A DNA stretch of 64,000 bases from Candidatus Methylomirabilota bacterium (GCA_035315345.1 DATFYA010000104.1:1-64000), one strand, 5' to 3'; positions 25,265 through 33,540 are shown, counted from the stretch's first letter. Notes: generated by a model not told the origin, from the letters alone. A program made the numbers and translations.

Positions 25265-26116
25265 TCAGGCGGTCTTCTTGCGGCGCGACCGGTGGTGCTC
25301 CTCGCGCTTCCGGCGCGGCTCCGCTTTGGCCAGACTCTTCTGGAGCAGGTCCGCGATGTCGATCACCTCGGCGCGGCGGGCGCGGGGCGCGGCCTCCTCC
25401 TCGGGCTCGGGCGAGGCGGCGAGCTGGCCGGCCCGCCCGCGCTTCTTGATGAAGGCGAGCAGCTCGTCCCGGTACTCGTCGTGGTAACGCTCGGGCTTCC
25501 AGGGCTCCGTCATCTCCGCGATCAGCCGCTCGGCCATCGAGACCTCGCGGTCGGTGATCTTCAGCGACTTCAGCCCGCCGGGCACCCGCAGCTTCGATGG
25601 CTCGCGCAGCTCCGCGGCGTAGCGGAGGAGATCGAGGACCAGCACGTCGTCCTGCGCGACCACCGCGGCCAGGTGCTGGCGTGTCTTCACCACCACGCTG
25701 GCGACCGCCACTTTCCCGCTCCGCCGCAGCGCCTCCCGGAACAGCGCATAGCCGCGATCGCCGCCGCGTCCCGGCTCGAGGTAGTACGGCCGGTCGAAGT
25801 ACGTGGGCGGAATCTCACCGGCTTCCACGAACGAGAGGATGTCGATCCGCTGGGTGCGCTCCGGGCTCGCCCGCTTGAGATCGGCGTCGCTCACGATGAC
25901 GTAGCGGCCGTCCTGGTACTCGAAGCCCCGCACGATGCGGTCGCTCGGCACCGGCTTGCCGGTACGCTTGTTGATCTTCTGATAGCCGATGGGGGAATCG
26001 TCGCGCTCGTCGAGCAGGGTGAAGTCCAGCTCGTCGTGCGCCTCGGCGGTCACCAGCGAGACCGGGATGTTGACGAGGCCGAACGAGATACTGCCGGTCC
26101 AGAGTCGGGAGGCCAT
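25265..26116 (-). CDS. ku: Ku protein, non-homologous end joining
   Basis: This 283-residue bacterial Ku starts MASRLWTGSISFGLVNIPVS, the conserved N-terminus. It contains LLDERDDSPIGYQKINKRTG, FVEAGEIPPTYFDRPYYLEP and the core ending in VIDIADLLQKSLA. The last about 20 residues are a Lys/Arg-rich DNA-binding tail. It forms the homodimeric ring that threads onto DNA ends and recruits LigD, encoded downstream. The start at 26116 is preferred to upstream extensions. A weak GGAGCCACG ribosome site precedes it, 10 bases after the previous stop. Confidence 0.95.
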   Translation of the reverse strand: MASRLWTGSISFGLVNIPVSLVTAEAHDELDFTLLDERDDSPIGYQKINKRTGKPVPSDRIVRGFEYQDGRYVIVSDADLKRASPERTQRIDILSFVEAGEIPPTYFDRPYYLEPGRGGDRGYALFREALRRSGKVAVASVVVKTRQHLAAVVAQDDVLVLDLLRYAAELREPSKLRVPGGLKSLKITDREVSMAERLIAEMTEPWKPERYHDEYRDELLAFIKKRGRAGQLAASPEPEEEAAPRARRAEVIDIADLLQKSLAKAEPRRKREEHHRSRRKKTA

Positions 26117-26126
26117 CGTGGCTCCT

Positions 26127-27059
26127 TCAGACCGCGATCGCCGACGGGTCCACCGGCTCCGACCAGGCCGGGCGGACGCGCAGGCGGGTGAGCACATCGG
26201 CCACGCGGCGGGCGGTGCCCAGTCCGGACCACGTCACGCGCTGCAGCGGCCACACCGCGAGATGCTCCGGATGCCGGGCCAGCAGGTCGTCGAAGAGGCG
26301 GGCGCGGGGCATCAGCGCGTAGGCCTGGTGGACGGCGGCCGGCTCGTCGTCGGAGCCGGCGAAGCCGCCGACCCGGGCCAGCCGGGCGCTCATCTCGGGC
26401 TGCGCGATCTCGCCGAGCCGCACGAGCGCGGCCACGCGCGCCACCACGATCGCGGTGTTCCACAGCCCGTCCGGGGCCAGGACCGGCGCATCCGGTGGCC
26501 GGGGCCACAGCCGACGCACCGTGGTGAGCACGCCGTCGTCGTCGAGCGGGGCGCCCGGCTCCAGCCATCCGTCCTCGCCCTCGGGCGCGGTGGCGGGCGC
26601 GCCGAGCAGGATGACCCGTCCGGGATGCTGATCGAGCGCGCGCGCCGCGTCGAGCACCTGGGCCATGAGCGTGGCCTCGCCCAGGATGAAGTGGTCCGAC
26701 GGCACGATCACCACGGTGGCGCCCGGATCGCGGCGCCCGATCCAGTGCGCCGGATGAAGCGCGCCGGCGGCGGTGCCGCGATCCTCCGGCTGGACCAGCA
26801 CGTAGGGCGGCGAGGCGCAGCCCTGGAGCGCCTCGGTGATGTATGCGGTGTGCGAGCGCACCGTCGACACCACCGTGCGGTCGGCCGAGACCGCGAGGGC
26901 CAGCCGATCGAGCGTTTGCCGGAGGGGGCTACGCGATCCGAGCAGCGGGACGTACTGCGTCGGCCGGTCCAGGCCGAGGACCCGCCGGACGAACGGCCGC
27001 AGGGCGCCACCTTCGCCGCCGGAGAGCACGATCGCCCACGGCCCGGTCGCGCCGCGCAT
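26127..27059 (-). CDS. Sugar-nucleotide transferase (mannose-1-phosphate guanylyltransferase-like)
   Basis: In the 310-residue protein, WAIVLSGGEGGALRPF at the N-terminus is the nucleotide-binding loop, and DRPTQYVPLLGSRSPLRQT is the following family motif. VVIVPSDHFILGE contains the metal-ligand Asp. It is shorter than bifunctional ManC and probably lacks the isomerase domain. Members make GDP-mannose or related sugar nucleotides for envelope glycans. It lies inside the predicted Ku/LigD transcription unit, 10 bases before ku. Confidence 0.82.
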   Translation of the reverse strand: MRGATGPWAIVLSGGEGGALRPFVRRVLGLDRPTQYVPLLGSRSPLRQTLDRLALAVSADRTVVSTVRSHTAYITEALQGCASPPYVLVQPEDRGTAAGALHPAHWIGRRDPGATVVIVPSDHFILGEATLMAQVLDAARALDQHPGRVILLGAPATAPEGEDGWLEPGAPLDDDGVLTTVRRLWPRPPDAPVLAPDGLWNTAIVVARVAALVRLGEIAQPEMSARLARVGGFAGSDDEPAAVHQAYALMPRARLFDDLLARHPEHLAVWPLQRVTWSGLGTARRVADVLTRLRVRPAWSEPVDPSAIAV

Positions 27060-27061
27060 CG

Positions 27062-27298
27062 CTACGCGTTGATCTGGCGGGCGGGCACGCCCGCCATCTC
27101 CGCGCAGTGGGCGCAGCAGAAGTAGCGGCCGTCCGACGCCTCGACGCCATGGCCGACGATGCGGCAGCCACAGTGTCCGCAGCTGGGCGCCATTGCGTGC
27201 AGCGCGCACTCGAATGAATCGAAGGTGCCCTGTCGCCCGGCGGCCGTGATCACCATGGTCTTCTCGTACTCGTTGCCGCAAACGTCGCAACGTCCCAT
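27062..27298 (-). CDS. Small Cys-rich (zinc-ribbon) protein
   Basis: The 78-residue protein reads MGRCDVCGNEYEKTM, SFECALHAMAPSCGHCGCRI and YFCCAHCAEMAG. Paired CXXC motifs indicate two zinc sites. Similar short proteins occur beside stress genes, but no activity is known. Its ATG lies inside the end of the upstream membrane protein frame (49 bases overlap), and its stop is 2 bases before the next ATG. Confidence 0.82.
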   Translation of the reverse strand: MGRCDVCGNEYEKTMVITAAGRQGTFDSFECALHAMAPSCGHCGCRIVGHGVEASDGRYFCCAHCAEMAGVPARQINA

Positions 27299-27642
27299 CG
27301 CGTGGCCTCCCCCCATCGATCGTCGTGTCGAGGAATGTCGTGTCGTGCTTGATTCACCAGCCGGGCCGCCGCGACCCCGGGATCCTCGACTGGGGCCGCG
27401 GCCGCCGTCGAGCGCGACGCCCCGCGCGCCGCCCTCGCGGGCCGGCGGGCCGGCACCGCGCCGAGAGCGATCAGCGCCACCAGCGGGGACAGGAAGAAGG
27501 CCACGACGAACCAGGCGATCGGATCACGGCCCTTCTCCCAGCCCACCCAGGCCGCCACGGAGGCGCCGCCGATCCAGAGACCGAACGCCAGCAGGGTGAG
27601 GAGCAGGCCGAGCCTCACCACGTCGCCGGCCAGATCGGTCAT
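27250..27642 (-). CDS. Small two-helix membrane protein
   Basis: The 130-residue frame has two strong hydrophobic segments: VVRLGLLLTLLAFGLWIGGA and PIAWFVVAFFLSPLVALIAL, linked by WVGWEKGRD. This is a common small bacterial inner-membrane layout. The last about 60 residues are low-complexity (RRPARAARGASRS), overlap the zinc-ribbon gene, and may not be conserved. It sits in the sigma-54-preceded Ku/LigD unit, 28 bases after the 26-residue peptide gene. Confidence 0.6.
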   Translation of the reverse strand: MTDLAGDVVRLGLLLTLLAFGLWIGGASVAAWVGWEKGRDPIAWFVVAFFLSPLVALIALGAVPARRPARAARGASRSTAAAAPVEDPGVAAARLVNQARHDIPRHDDRWGEATRWDVATFAATSTRRPW

Positions 27643-27670
27643 CCTCGACGTCGCTTCCGTGGCGGGGGGC

Positions 27671-27751
27671 TCAGCGCCCGACGCCCAGCAGGAACAGAAT
27701 GATGATCAAGCTCAGCGGAAGACCCAGTAGCCAGAGCAGAATCAGCGCCAT
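27671..27751 (-). CDS. 26-residue hydrophobic peptide
   Basis: ATG at 27751 overlaps the TGA of the membrane protein gene (TGATG) and gives MALILLWLLGLPLSLIII, ending LFLLGVGR. It is one transmembrane helix with a Pro kink. The TGATG overlap, start, stop and composition support a real translated peptide, possibly a partner of the membrane protein encoded before it. No family is recognised. Confidence 0.55.
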   Translation of the reverse strand: MALILLWLLGLPLSLIIILFLLGVGR

Positions 27752-28377
27752 CACCAGCCTCCCGTTCCGGAGCGGATTGGCCGCGTCCGGTAGTGCGTGA
27801 ACGTCATCGGTTCGCCCGATCCCATCCAGCCGCCGATCACGCCGCCCACCAGCCCCAGCAGCAGCGCGGTCACCGCGGCGGTCGCAGTGTTGCGCGCCGC
27901 GTTGGCCGCCGCGATCGGATCCTGAGCGGCGGCGGGCGGCGGCACCACCCACGCGGGCGTGCCGGAAAGCCCCCCGTACCAGCCGCCGAGCGCGGTGGCC
28001 GCGCCCAGCGACAGCAAGGCGAGCAGGAGAGGTACCGCGACCAGCCAGACGATCGCACCGTGCAGCATCGCGCTCTCCGACCGGCGGAAGCCGCCCACTT
28101 TCGCCGCCACCCAGCCGCCCAGCGCGAACGACAGGAACGCGCCGAAGACGCTCCAGACGAGCGTCCAGAAACCGACGTCCTTCCACGTCGCGAAGGGATG
28201 GCCGACCCGATGCGCGCCGACCGCCGTGCCGACCAGACCGAAGATCAGCGCCAGCGCGATGGCCGACAATGTGCCGACCCACACCGCGCTCCACGAGACC
28301 GGCCACGGATGGTTCGTCATGGTTCCGTCCCCGTAGGTCACGGTGGTGACTTCCTCCACTCGCACGCCAGTTGCCAT
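27751..28377 (-). CDS. Four-helix membrane protein, first gene of the NHEJ unit
   Basis: In this 208-residue protein, VSWSAVWVGTLSAIALALIF, FWTLVWSVFGAFLSFALGGW, LHGAIVWLVAVPLLLALLSL and a C-terminal TAAVTALLLGLVGGVIGGWM are four membrane helices. It resembles uncharacterised YrzE-like proteins found beside stress genes in soil bacteria. The function is unknown. It begins about 16 bases after the predicted transcription start of a sigma-54 promoter (P2) and ends in the TGATG overlap with the 26-residue peptide gene. Confidence 0.75.
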   Translation of the reverse strand: MATGVRVEEVTTVTYGDGTMTNHPWPVSWSAVWVGTLSAIALALIFGLVGTAVGAHRVGHPFATWKDVGFWTLVWSVFGAFLSFALGGWVAAKVGGFRRSESAMLHGAIVWLVAVPLLLALLSLGAATALGGWYGGLSGTPAWVVPPPAAAQDPIAAANAARNTATAAVTALLLGLVGGVIGGWMGSGEPMTFTHYRTRPIRSGTGGW

Positions 28378-28403
28378 GTCCCTGCCTCCCTGCGTGTCAA
28401 GGC

Positions 28404-28419
28404 AGCAACTTCTGTGCCC
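28404..28419 (-). promoter_or_regulatory. Sigma-54 promoter P2 (membrane protein/Ku/LigD unit)
   Basis: Read leftwards, GGGCACAGAAGTTGCT has GG and GC exactly 10 bases apart and TTGC at -12. Transcription would start near 28393, 16 bases before the ATG at 28377. Confidence 0.78.
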
Positions 28420-28500
28420 GGCCTGACGCGTGGCAAGACGGCCGTCTCTCCTGTCGCCGCGCCGGATGCGCCCCCGGTACCTGCGGCGCAGCGGAACGGT

Positions 28501-28511
28501 TTACCCGGTAA
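28501..28511. promoter_or_regulatory. Putative sigma-54 enhancer site 2 (TTACCCGGTAA)
   Basis: The best match to the palindromic consensus, 88 bases (centre to -24) upstream of P2. It lies in the 144-base gap between two minus-strand units. Confidence 0.65.
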
Positions 28512-28521
28512 GGTCGGCGCG

Positions 28522-29535
28522 TCAGGCCGCGGCGCTCGCGCCGATCTTCGGCAGGATCTCCCGCTCGTAGAACCGCATGAATCCGGCCTGATCGGGTCCG
28601 ACCTGGTGAATGCAGATGTGGTCGTAGCCGGCGTCGGCGTACTTCGCGACGGCGGCCCGGTGCCGCTCGGGATCCGGCCCGCAGACGATCGATTCGGCCA
28701 CGTGGTCCTCGGTGACCAGCTCCGCGACCGCCTCGAAATGCTTCGGCAGGGGCAGCTCCCACGACAGGCTCGACTCCATCGCCGCGGTCGGCCAGACCTC
28801 GCACGCAATGCGCCGGGCGGCCGCCTCGCTCCGGTTCCAGCACACGGTCAGCTCCGCGTAGCGCGGCTTGCCCGCGCCGCCCGCGCGATCGAAGCGGCCG
28901 ACCAGCTCGCGCGAGGGATCGGTGCCGATCATGCCGTCGGCGAGGCGGCCGGCGAAATCGGCGCTGGCCGGGCCGCCCACCGCGAGGAGGAGCGGGGGCG
29001 GCGTGGCGGGGCGCGAATACAGCCGCGCGTTCTCCACCGTGAAGTGCCGGCCGCGATGGCTCCGGTTCTCGCCTTCCCACAGGAGCCGGATCACCTGCAC
29101 CGCCTCCAGCAGGCGCTCCTGCCGCACCTCGGTCTCCGGCCACCCCTGCCCCACGATGTGCTCGTTGAGATTCTCGCCGGTGCCGAGCCCGAGGAAGAAG
29201 CGGCCCTCCATCAGGAGCGCGCAGGTGGCCGCCGCCTGCGCGACCAGCGCGGGATGGATCCGCATGGTGGGACAGGTCACCGCGGTGCCCAGCTCCAGCC
29301 GACGGGTCGTGGCCGCGATGGCGCCGATCACGCTCCACACGAAGGGGCTCTGCCCCTGCCGATCCGTCCACGGATGGAAGTGGTCGGAGATCAGCGCGAA
29401 CGAGAAGCCGGCGTCCTCGGCGAGACGCGCGAGGCGGACGAGCTCACGCGGACCTTGCTCTTCGCTGGATAGCTTGTAGCCGAGCCGGATGCCGCGGGCC
29501 CCGGCGGAGCCGGCGCGTCGAGTGCGCTTCGCCAT
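28522..29535 (-). CDS. F420-dependent LLM-class oxidoreductase (TIGR03557-like)
   Basis: The 337-residue luciferase-like (beta/alpha)8 protein reads LGYKLSSEEQGPRELVRLAR, DHFHPWTDRQGQSPFVWSVI, LGTAVTCPTMRIHPALVAQA, MEGRFFLGLGTGENLNEHIV. All are typical of the F420-dependent glucose-6-phosphate dehydrogenase-like group. The F420 link is by family only; no F420 biosynthesis gene is in the window. AGGAGGATT precedes the ATG. The start lies 145 bases inside the end of the preceding phosphodiesterase frame. Confidence 0.87.
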   Translation of the reverse strand: MAKRTRRAGSAGARGIRLGYKLSSEEQGPRELVRLARLAEDAGFSFALISDHFHPWTDRQGQSPFVWSVIGAIAATTRRLELGTAVTCPTMRIHPALVAQAAATCALLMEGRFFLGLGTGENLNEHIVGQGWPETEVRQERLLEAVQVIRLLWEGENRSHRGRHFTVENARLYSRPATPPPLLLAVGGPASADFAGRLADGMIGTDPSRELVGRFDRAGGAGKPRYAELTVCWNRSEAAARRIACEVWPTAAMESSLSWELPLPKHFEAVAELVTEDHVAESIVCGPDPERHRAAVAKYADAGYDHICIHQVGPDQAGFMRFYEREILPKIGASAAA

Positions 29536-31028
29536 GACGAATCCTCCTGATAGGCCATGAAGTGCGGATAGAGCTGCACCGGATGCGTCAGCGGCGTCGC
29601 GGGCAACGCCACCGACGGCGGATGCAGGATGAACGTGTGGAGCTCGGCGGACGACGGCCCCGCGTGGGCGCCGCGCTCGTCGATGAAGCTCACGTCGCCC
29701 CCGGGCGCGCCGGTGCCGTACAGCACGATGTCGCCCGCGCTCGGCATCGCCATGAGGTCGCGCAGGCCGGCCACCACCACTTCGCGATCGGCCCGCCGCG
29801 CGAAGGGATCGCGCACCGCCGGGGCGGGACGCCGCGTCAGCGGCACCCGCTGGCCGCGATACCAGCAGACCGGCCCCGAGCCGCCGCGGGCCAGCACCAG
29901 CCCGATTCCGGGATGCCGGGAGAGCCGGGCGAGCGCGTGGGGATGGCGGGCCTCGATCTCGGCGGCGAGGAGCGGCGTCTCCCGGTCGGTGAAGTAGACG
30001 AAGGCGTTCGGGCCCGCGGCGATGATCTTCATCTCGGGCGGCGCCTCGCCGCCCAGCGCGTCGCGGACCACGTCGTCCAGCGAGGCACCGCGCGCGACGC
30101 GCCGGAACGTCCGCGTGGGCGACTGCCCGTGATCGGACAGCACGTAGAGGTCGTAGCCCATCTCGGGCAGGCGGCGCACGATGCGGGCCAGCTGCTGGAT
30201 CGAGCGGTCCACCCGTCCGAGCCCGCGGAAGGCCAGCCGATCGGCCGGCCCGAACGCGTGTGAGAGCACGTCGTAGTCGAGGAAGTTGACGTAGATCGCG
30301 GGCACACCGCGATAGAGATCGGCCGAGACCAGCAGGGTGAAGAGCTGGCGCGCCCAGATCGAGATGCCGATGTCGACCACCAGCGCCTCCAGCGAGCGGC
30401 GAATCTCCACGCGGCCGGCCGCGGTCGCGGATGCCGTGCGGGCCGCGAACCGGCCGAGCGTCACCATGGTCAGGCCGAAGCACTTGAGCGCGACCCAGGC
30501 CAGCAGCAGCCCCGAGAGGGCGGCGCGGCGCAGCCCTCGTCCCGCGCTGGCCAGGCTGCGCAGGCGCGCGAACGTCCACAGGTCGTTGGCGGCGCCGCCG
30601 GTGAAGACGCAGCCGTAGCACGACCCGCCCTCGAGGATGCCGGTCCGGCCGCGCGAGTGCCGCTGCTCGACCAGGTCCGCCACGCCGTGCTTGGGAAAGT
30701 GCAGCTCCCGCCGCTCCCGCTTGTCGTAGAAGTGGAATCCGGGAATGTCGGGGTGCTCCCCGTACATGAGCGAGGCCTGGAATGCGGGCGTGGAGGACGG
30801 CAGCCCCACCGACAGGTCGCGCCGGGCCAGCTGACCCGTCACCAGGAGCCGTCGGACGTTGCGCAGGCCGTCGCCCTGCAGGGCCCGGTCGAACATCTCG
30901 CGCGAGAGGCCGTCGATCTGGATGATCAGGAAGCGGCGGCGCGGCGGCCGCGCGGCCGGCGGCACCAGGCGCATCCATCGGCTCCATCGGTCCACCAGGC
31001 GCTGGATCCGGAGGACGAGCGCCTCCAT
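29391..31028 (-). CDS. Type I phosphodiesterase / alkaline phosphatase superfamily membrane protein
   Basis: In this 545-residue protein, RFLIIQIDGLSREMFDRAL holds the first metal Asp and LPSSTPAFQASLMYGEHPD the Thr/Ser nucleophile loop. VNFLDYDVLSHAFGP and LYVLSDHGQSPTR carry the second set of metal residues. An internal hydrophobic stretch (SGLLLAWVALKCFGL) suggests membrane association. The family cleaves phosphodiesters, nucleotides or lipid headgroups. It overlaps the F420 enzyme gene by 145 bases in another frame, so its last about 48 residues (Ser/Ala-rich) may be non-conserved. It starts 3 bases after the TVP38 gene stop. Confidence 0.85.
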   Translation of the reverse strand: MEALVLRIQRLVDRWSRWMRLVPPAARPPRRRFLIIQIDGLSREMFDRALQGDGLRNVRRLLVTGQLARRDLSVGLPSSTPAFQASLMYGEHPDIPGFHFYDKRERRELHFPKHGVADLVEQRHSRGRTGILEGGSCYGCVFTGGAANDLWTFARLRSLASAGRGLRRAALSGLLLAWVALKCFGLTMVTLGRFAARTASATAAGRVEIRRSLEALVVDIGISIWARQLFTLLVSADLYRGVPAIYVNFLDYDVLSHAFGPADRLAFRGLGRVDRSIQQLARIVRRLPEMGYDLYVLSDHGQSPTRTFRRVARGASLDDVVRDALGGEAPPEMKIIAAGPNAFVYFTDRETPLLAAEIEARHPHALARLSRHPGIGLVLARGGSGPVCWYRGQRVPLTRRPAPAVRDPFARRADREVVVAGLRDLMAMPSAGDIVLYGTGAPGGDVSFIDERGAHAGPSSAELHTFILHPPSVALPATPLTHPVQLYPHFMAYQEDSSWRSALDAPAPPGPAASGSATSYPAKSKVRVSSSASRVSPRTPASRSR

Positions 31029-31031
31029 GCG

Positions 31032-31742
31032 TCAGGCCCGGCCGAGCTTCCGCAGGCCGATCGCGGCGAGCCCGGCCACCAGCGCCGCCGCGGCCACCGC
31101 CGCCGCGATCAGCGGCCAGGAGACCGTCCCGCGCATCGCGACCAGGTAGAACGCGTCGGTGCCGAGGATCAGCACCGCGTTCACCGGGATCATGGCCGCC
31201 TCGGTCCAGAGGACGTAGCGCCAGAACGGGATGCCGGTGAGCCCGAAGCCGTAGTTGACCACCGCGAACGGCGCGATCGGGACGATGCGGAGGAACGGGA
31301 TCACCACCCAGTCGTGCGCCTCGACCAGTCGCGACAGCCGGGCGAAGCCGTCGGTCTCGCTCAGCCGCGCGGTCAAGGCGTCGCGCGCCAGGTAGCGTGC
31401 GATCAGAAAGCCGCCGGCCGCGGACGCGCCGCTCGCCACCACCATCACCACGAAGGCGATCAGCGGCCCGAACAGCAGGGGAGACAGCAGGGTGAACGGC
31501 GTGCCCGGCACACCGATGAGGGTGGCCGCGACGTACACGACGACGAAGGCGGCCGGGGCGAGGATGCCGAGCGCCGCGGTCCAGGCCCGCGCGGTCTCGA
31601 CGTGGCGGCCGAGGTCGACGGCGCGGCTCGCCACCACCACGGCCACGAGGAAGGCGGCGAAGACGACGAAGGGCCACCAGCTCCGCCGCCGCGCGACGGG
31701 AAGCCGGCGCGCCGCCGCCAGCCCGGCCGGGGACGCCGACAT
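31032..31742 (-). CDS. TVP38/TMEM64 (DedA-like) membrane protein
   Basis: In this 236-residue VTT-domain protein, WPFVVFAAFLVAVVVASRAV is the first helix. The VTT signature region VVYVAATLIGVPGTPFTLLS is followed by the re-entrant GGFLIARYLARDAL and FLRIVPIAPFAVVNYGFGLT. Members are scramblase-like or lipid-transport proteins of the inner membrane. Start 31742 is 1 base after the previous stop. It fits an envelope role for this operon. Confidence 0.88.
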   Translation of the reverse strand: MSASPAGLAAARRLPVARRRSWWPFVVFAAFLVAVVVASRAVDLGRHVETARAWTAALGILAPAAFVVVYVAATLIGVPGTPFTLLSPLLFGPLIAFVVMVVASGASAAGGFLIARYLARDALTARLSETDGFARLSRLVEAHDWVVIPFLRIVPIAPFAVVNYGFGLTGIPFWRYVLWTEAAMIPVNAVLILGTDAFYLVAMRGTVSWPLIAAAVAAAALVAGLAAIGLRKLGRA

Positions 31743-31743
31743 C

Positions 31744-32625
31744 TCAGGGCTCCGGCGTCGCGTCGGCGAGGGCCTCGGCTCCGACCGGCCGGCTCTCGCC
31801 CTGGTCGATCGCCGCCGTCCAGATGGAGGCATCCGCCTCGCTCATGCTCCCGTGCGGCAGGAGGCGCGCGTCCTCGTAGCCCCAGAGCTGCACGTCCACC
31901 AGGTACTGCGCGCGCGAGGTGATCGGCCCGCGGCAGACGCGCCGCGGGGAGGGCCGCTCCATCTCGTGCTCGAGGGCGCGCAGGCAGCGCCGCATCAGCG
32001 CTTCCGGCACCCGCGCTCGCTCGGACGGATAGATGAAGCCGAAGAGGATCAGGTGGCTCAGCAGCACGCGCCAGTGGCGGCCGAATCGCCGGGCCAGCCG
32101 GGTCCAGTCGAGCGCCTCCGCGCGGGCGTGAATGAGATGGGCGATGTCCGCGCCGTCGTAGCGTTCGCGCTCCATCACGAAGGCCTTCGACCAGATGGTC
32201 TCTTCGGCCGGGCAGAGGCGGGCGGACTGGCCCATCACGGTGGAGGGCACCGCGTGCTGGAACCATTCGTCGTCCACCGCGCACACCGCGTTGCCCGAGT
32301 TGAAGATGACGTCGATGTGCTCGCGGTCGTCCCGCTTGATCTTGGCGAGCCAGTGCGGGAACGTCATCTCCCACGCGTAGCCGAGGCGCTGCTCGACGTG
32401 GGACAGCGCGGCCGGCACGTCGCGCTCCCGCATGAAGAGGTCGAGGTCCTTCACCGACCGACCGATCCCCAGATAGCGCTCGAGCGCGTGCCCACCCCCC
32501 ACCAGGAACTCGCAGCCCGCCGCGTTCAGCTCGGCCAGGACCGAGGCATGGAAGCGCTGGGTCGCCGCGGAAGGCCGGCGCGAGCGCAGTGCGGGCCGAC
32601 GGGCGGGCGCCATCGCCGGGCTCAC
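31744..32625 (-). CDS. Nucleotidyltransferase-fold protein
   Basis: The 293-residue protein has CEFLVGGGHALERYLGIGR and VKDLDLFMRERD, the GG/GS and paired Asp pattern of polymerase-beta-like nucleotidyltransferases. KIKRDDREHIDVIFNSG gives the third acidic position. Similar proteins are uncharacterised or linked to kanamycin-type NTases. The GTG at 32625 overlaps the phosphoesterase stop (GTGA), so that start is taken; ATG 32613 is a close alternative. Confidence 0.75.
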   Translation of the reverse strand: MSPAMAPARRPALRSRRPSAATQRFHASVLAELNAAGCEFLVGGGHALERYLGIGRSVKDLDLFMRERDVPAALSHVEQRLGYAWEMTFPHWLAKIKRDDREHIDVIFNSGNAVCAVDDEWFQHAVPSTVMGQSARLCPAEETIWSKAFVMERERYDGADIAHLIHARAEALDWTRLARRFGRHWRVLLSHLILFGFIYPSERARVPEALMRRCLRALEHEMERPSPRRVCRGPITSRAQYLVDVQLWGYEDARLLPHGSMSEADASIWTAAIDQGESRPVGAEALADATPEP

Positions 32626-33440
32626 GGGGCCGCCGCCACCGGGCGCGCGGGCGCACTCTGCGCGCTGGCCAGCGTGGCGCCGGTGCCGGTCGTCTCGGCC
32701 GCCGGCACCTCCACCACGCGGAACGGCGGCTGGTCGGGGAAGCACCGCCGCAGCAGCGGCAGCGCCACGTTGTAGACCGGCACGCCGGCGGCGGTGGCAC
32801 CGACCGGCTGCCCGCGGTGGGCGTGCCCGTGAAAGACCACGCTCGGGGCGTAGCGATTCAACGGCTCCTCGAGGCGGCTCGAGCCGAGGAACGGATAGAT
32901 CTCCACCGGCTCGCTCTCGACGGTGGCGGCGATCGGCGCGTAGTGCAGGAGCGCCACGCGCCCGGGCGTGCGCAGCCGGGCCAGCGCGGACTCGAGCTTG
33001 AGCGACTCGTCCAGCGCCGCTCGCACGAAGGCCTTGATCGGCTCTTCGCCCCAGGACTGCAGCGCCCGCTCCCCGAAGCCGCCCGCGAAGCCCTTGACCC
33101 CCGCGAAGCCCACGCCGAGCACCTCGATGGCGGTGCCGTCGAGCACGGTGACCCCGGCGGTCTCGGAGAGAATGTGCACGACCTCGTCGGGCACGCTGGA
33201 CTCGAAGTCGTGGTTGCCGAGCACCGCGAGCTTCGGCAGCTTCACGGTGGCCACCTCGCGCGCCAGCACGCGCGCCTCCTCGGCGGTGCCGTAGTCGGTG
33301 AGATCACCGCAGAGAACCATCACGTCGGCGCTCTCCGCGATCTTCGCGAACAGCGGCTGGAAGGCGCCCTCCGAGGTCTTCGTGCAGTGCAGATCGCCGA
33401 CGGCGGCCACGCGAATCGAGCGGGATCGGGGCTCGGTCAT
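32622..33440 (-). CDS. Calcineurin-like metallophosphoesterase
   Basis: In this 272-residue protein, VAAVGDLHCTK, VLCGDLTDYG, AVLGNHDFES, LLHYAPIA and VVFHGHAHRGQ are all metal-site motifs of the family in the right order. No signal peptide. Substrate is unknown, possibly a nucleotide or phospholipid. It is the first gene of a five-gene unit and starts about 5 bases downstream of the expected transcript start of sigma-54 promoter P3. Confidence 0.9.
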   Translation of the reverse strand: MTEPRSRSIRVAAVGDLHCTKTSEGAFQPLFAKIAESADVMVLCGDLTDYGTAEEARVLAREVATVKLPKLAVLGNHDFESSVPDEVVHILSETAGVTVLDGTAIEVLGVGFAGVKGFAGGFGERALQSWGEEPIKAFVRAALDESLKLESALARLRTPGRVALLHYAPIAATVESEPVEIYPFLGSSRLEEPLNRYAPSVVFHGHAHRGQPVGATAAGVPVYNVALPLLRRCFPDQPPFRVVEVPAAETTGTGATLASAQSAPARPVAAAP

Positions 33441-33455
33441 GGACAACGCTCGAAG

Positions 33456-33471
33456 TGCAACCCCTGTGCCC
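33456..33471 (-). promoter_or_regulatory. Sigma-54 promoter P3 (metallophosphoesterase unit)
   Basis: Read leftwards, GGGCACAGGGGTTGCA has GG and GC exactly 10 bases apart and TTGCA at -12. It is 16 bases plus the TSS offset from the ATG at 33440. It is almost identical to P2. Confidence 0.78.
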
Positions 33472-33540
33472 GGGCGACGCGACGGAAATCCGACGTGAAT
33501 CGGCGGCTTGTCTCGCGACGCCGACACGCGCCGGAAGTCT

